Below, piece after piece: positions 4,710 to 5,594 of a DNA stretch of 5,594 bases (the first letter of the stretch is position 1; each line of letters opens with the position of its first letter). The notes below the pieces were generated by a model. It saw only the letters and a list, made by a program, of their open reading frames with translations, made no database searches and was not told the DNA's origin. The DNA lies in NCBI GenBank assembly GCA_903932695.1, contig CAIZGZ010000061.1, forward strand, positions 1 through 5,594. The letters run 5' to 3'. The stretch comes from an uncultured Actinomycetes bacterium (GTDB lineage: Bacteria; Actinomycetota; Actinomycetes; Nanopelagicales; Nanopelagicaceae). Both the position numbers and the translations under genes were made by a program.

Positions 4710-5350
4710 GTTATGAAGGTCACGCAGAAGATAAGGCGAAGATTCTGGGTTCATTGGGTGGCACCCGCGGCATCATCGACTCGGGCTTACCCTCCATTAC
4801 CTTTTTGATTGTTCATGACATCACGAAGAACCTCAACCATTCTGTCATCGCCGCGCTAGCGATTTCACTGATTTTGACGGTCGTTCGCCTCGCCCGTCGT
4901 GAAACCCTGCAGCACGCACTCTCGGGAATTTTTATTATTGCCATCTGCGCACTGATTGCGCATCACACCGGCAAGGCCAAGGACTTCTACCTACCTGGCT
5001 TAATTATTAACGCCGCCTATGCCACCTTCTACTTAATTACCAATCTCGTTGGTTACCCAGTCTTGGGGTTAATTCTTGGTCCAATCCTGGGCGAGAACTT
5101 GGCCTGGCGCGCAGTCAAAGAGCGCAAAGGCGCATACACGCGCGCTGGCTGGATCTGGTTTGGGTTATTTATTTCGCGCCTTCTGGTTCAGTACCCGCTC
5201 TACAAGGCGAATGAACTCAATTGGCTTGGCACCGCGCTCGTCGTGATGGGCTATCCGCTATTTTTCCTAGCTGGGTGGTTCACCTGGTTAATTTTACGGA
5301 AAGTTCCGACCGTCAAAATTGAGGGATCGAACGAATTACCGACCGAGTAG
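4706..5350 (+). CDS. DUF3159 family integral membrane protein
   Basis: A polytopic membrane protein of 214 aa, of unknown function, related to the Rv2693c type. The cytoplasmic start is followed by the family signature LGGTRGIIDSGLPSITFLIV (residues 17–36), then VVRLARRETLQHALSGIF (59–76) and HTGKAKDFYLPGLIINAAY (87–105), all typical of DUF3159. Hydrophobic segments are at about 28–38, 46–62, 72–86, 96–126 (long enough for two), 147–165 and 173–197, so six or seven helices. It overlaps dut by 4 nt (ATGA), so it should be co-expressed with it; why a dUTPase and this protein travel together is not known. Its 3' end overlaps the convergent trkA by 15 bp. No transporter motif or cofactor site is visible. 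Confidence 0.9.
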   Translation: MSYEGHAEDKAKILGSLGGTRGIIDSGLPSITFLIVHDITKNLNHSVIAALAISLILTVVRLARRETLQHALSGIFIIAICALIAHHTGKAKDFYLPGLIINAAYATFYLITNLVGYPVLGLILGPILGENLAWRAVKERKGAYTRAGWIWFGLFISRLLVQYPLYKANELNWLGTALVVMGYPLFFLAGWFTWLILRKVPTVKIEGSNELPTE

Positions 5351-5594
5351 CGACTCCTTGAGCGCATCTTCGGCCGCGCTCGTACAGATAAAGATCAGTT
5401 CATCGCCACTGAGCAATAACTGTTGGTCGTTAGGTGCAATCACGTGGCCATCGCGAACGATCGCTCCGAGTGAGGTGTCTTGCGGGAGGTTAATCTCGCC
5501 AACCGTCTTGCCGCAGCATTGAGCGCTCTCCGGAAGAGTTAACTCCACCATATTTGCGCCACCGCGCTTGAGCGAGAAGAGTCGAACGACATCA
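5336..5594 (-). CDS. trkA: TrkA-family potassium uptake regulatory protein, C-terminal part
   Basis: Only the last 85 residues are inside the window; the gene runs off the right edge, and its N-terminal NAD-binding RCK_N domain is not seen. What is present is an RCK_C (TrkA_C) domain: LFSLKRGGAN, then MVELTLPESAQ, GKTVGEINLPQD, GAIVRDGHVIAPNDQQLLL and SGDELIFICTSAAEDAL. Such proteins sit on the cytoplasmic face of TrkH/Ktr-type K+ channels and gate them in response to nucleotides; the C-terminal domain binds a second ligand in many homologues. In M. tuberculosis the corresponding genes (ceoB, ceoC) lie beyond DUF3159 in the same convergent arrangement, so a second trkA copy may lie just outside. 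An internal ATG at 5551 is not the start, because the reading frame stays open and conserved upstream of it. Confidence 0.88.
   Translation of the reverse strand, partial: DVVRLFSLKRGGANMVELTLPESAQCCGKTVGEINLPQDTSLGAIVRDGHVIAPNDQQLLLSGDELIFICTSAAEDALKESLLGR
5360..5381 (+). terminator. Possible hairpin terminator for dut–DUF3159
   Basis: GAGCGC (5360–5365) pairs with GCGCTC (5376–5381); the 10-nt loop contains C-TTCG-G, a stable tetraloop. It starts 10 nt after the DUF3159 stop but lacks a T-run, and lies in the 3' coding part of trkA. It is a weak candidate on its own. Confidence 0.25.

Noticed and set aside
1..5594. Mobile elements, CRISPR, tRNA/rRNA, phage or defence genes
   Set aside because: No terminal inverted repeats, regularly spaced repeats, cloverleaf-like sequence or recognisable domain of these kinds was seen on either strand.

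Overview
The window reads as a stretch of chromosome from a moderate-GC actinobacterium. Three things support this. DUF4193 and DUF3093 are essentially actinobacterial families. The order DUF4193, DUF3093, dut, DUF3159, TrkA resembles the Rv2699c–Rv2691 neighbourhood of Mycobacterium tuberculosis. Ribosomal protein S16 carries the Ala/Glu-rich C-terminal extension common in actinobacteria. GC content near one half and very tight gene packing would suit a small-genome freshwater lineage such as Nanopelagicales (acI-like), but that placement is inference; the sequence alone does not prove it.

Left part (1–2227): a short leader, then a tightly packed translation-factor operon on the + strand: rpsP (S16), a KhpA-type KH protein, rimM (16S maturation) and trmD (tRNA m1G37 methyltransferase). 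Two junctions have 2-nt gaps, and rimM and trmD overlap. S16 and RimM act in 30S assembly, KhpA is a small RNA-binding protein, and TrmD protects the reading frame at decoding.

Middle (2228–3451): trmD is not followed by rplS, its usual partner. Instead there is a stand-alone acyl-ACP-desaturase-type diiron enzyme with a complete ligand set. A CCCC-TA-GGGG palindrome precedes it. A 183-bp spacer follows, the longest gene-free stretch in the window, with a weak hairpin and a good promoter for the next gene.

Right part (3452–5594): a DUF4193 protein with two CxxC pairs (+), a convergent two-helix membrane protein of family DUF3093 (−), then dut (dUTPase) and a DUF3159 membrane protein (+, ATGA overlap). 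The window ends in the C-terminus of a TrkA-type potassium-channel regulatory protein (−, truncated). A strong intrinsic terminator for the DUF4193 gene lies inside the 3' coding end of DUF3093. dut and DUF3093 diverge from a 69-bp region where each has a -10-like hexamer 6–7 nt before its ATG, which suggests leaderless transcripts.

I found no mobile element, CRISPR array, tRNA, rRNA or phage signal, and no clearly new multi-gene system. The points most worth following are the regulatory architecture and the unusual joining of two conserved neighbourhoods.
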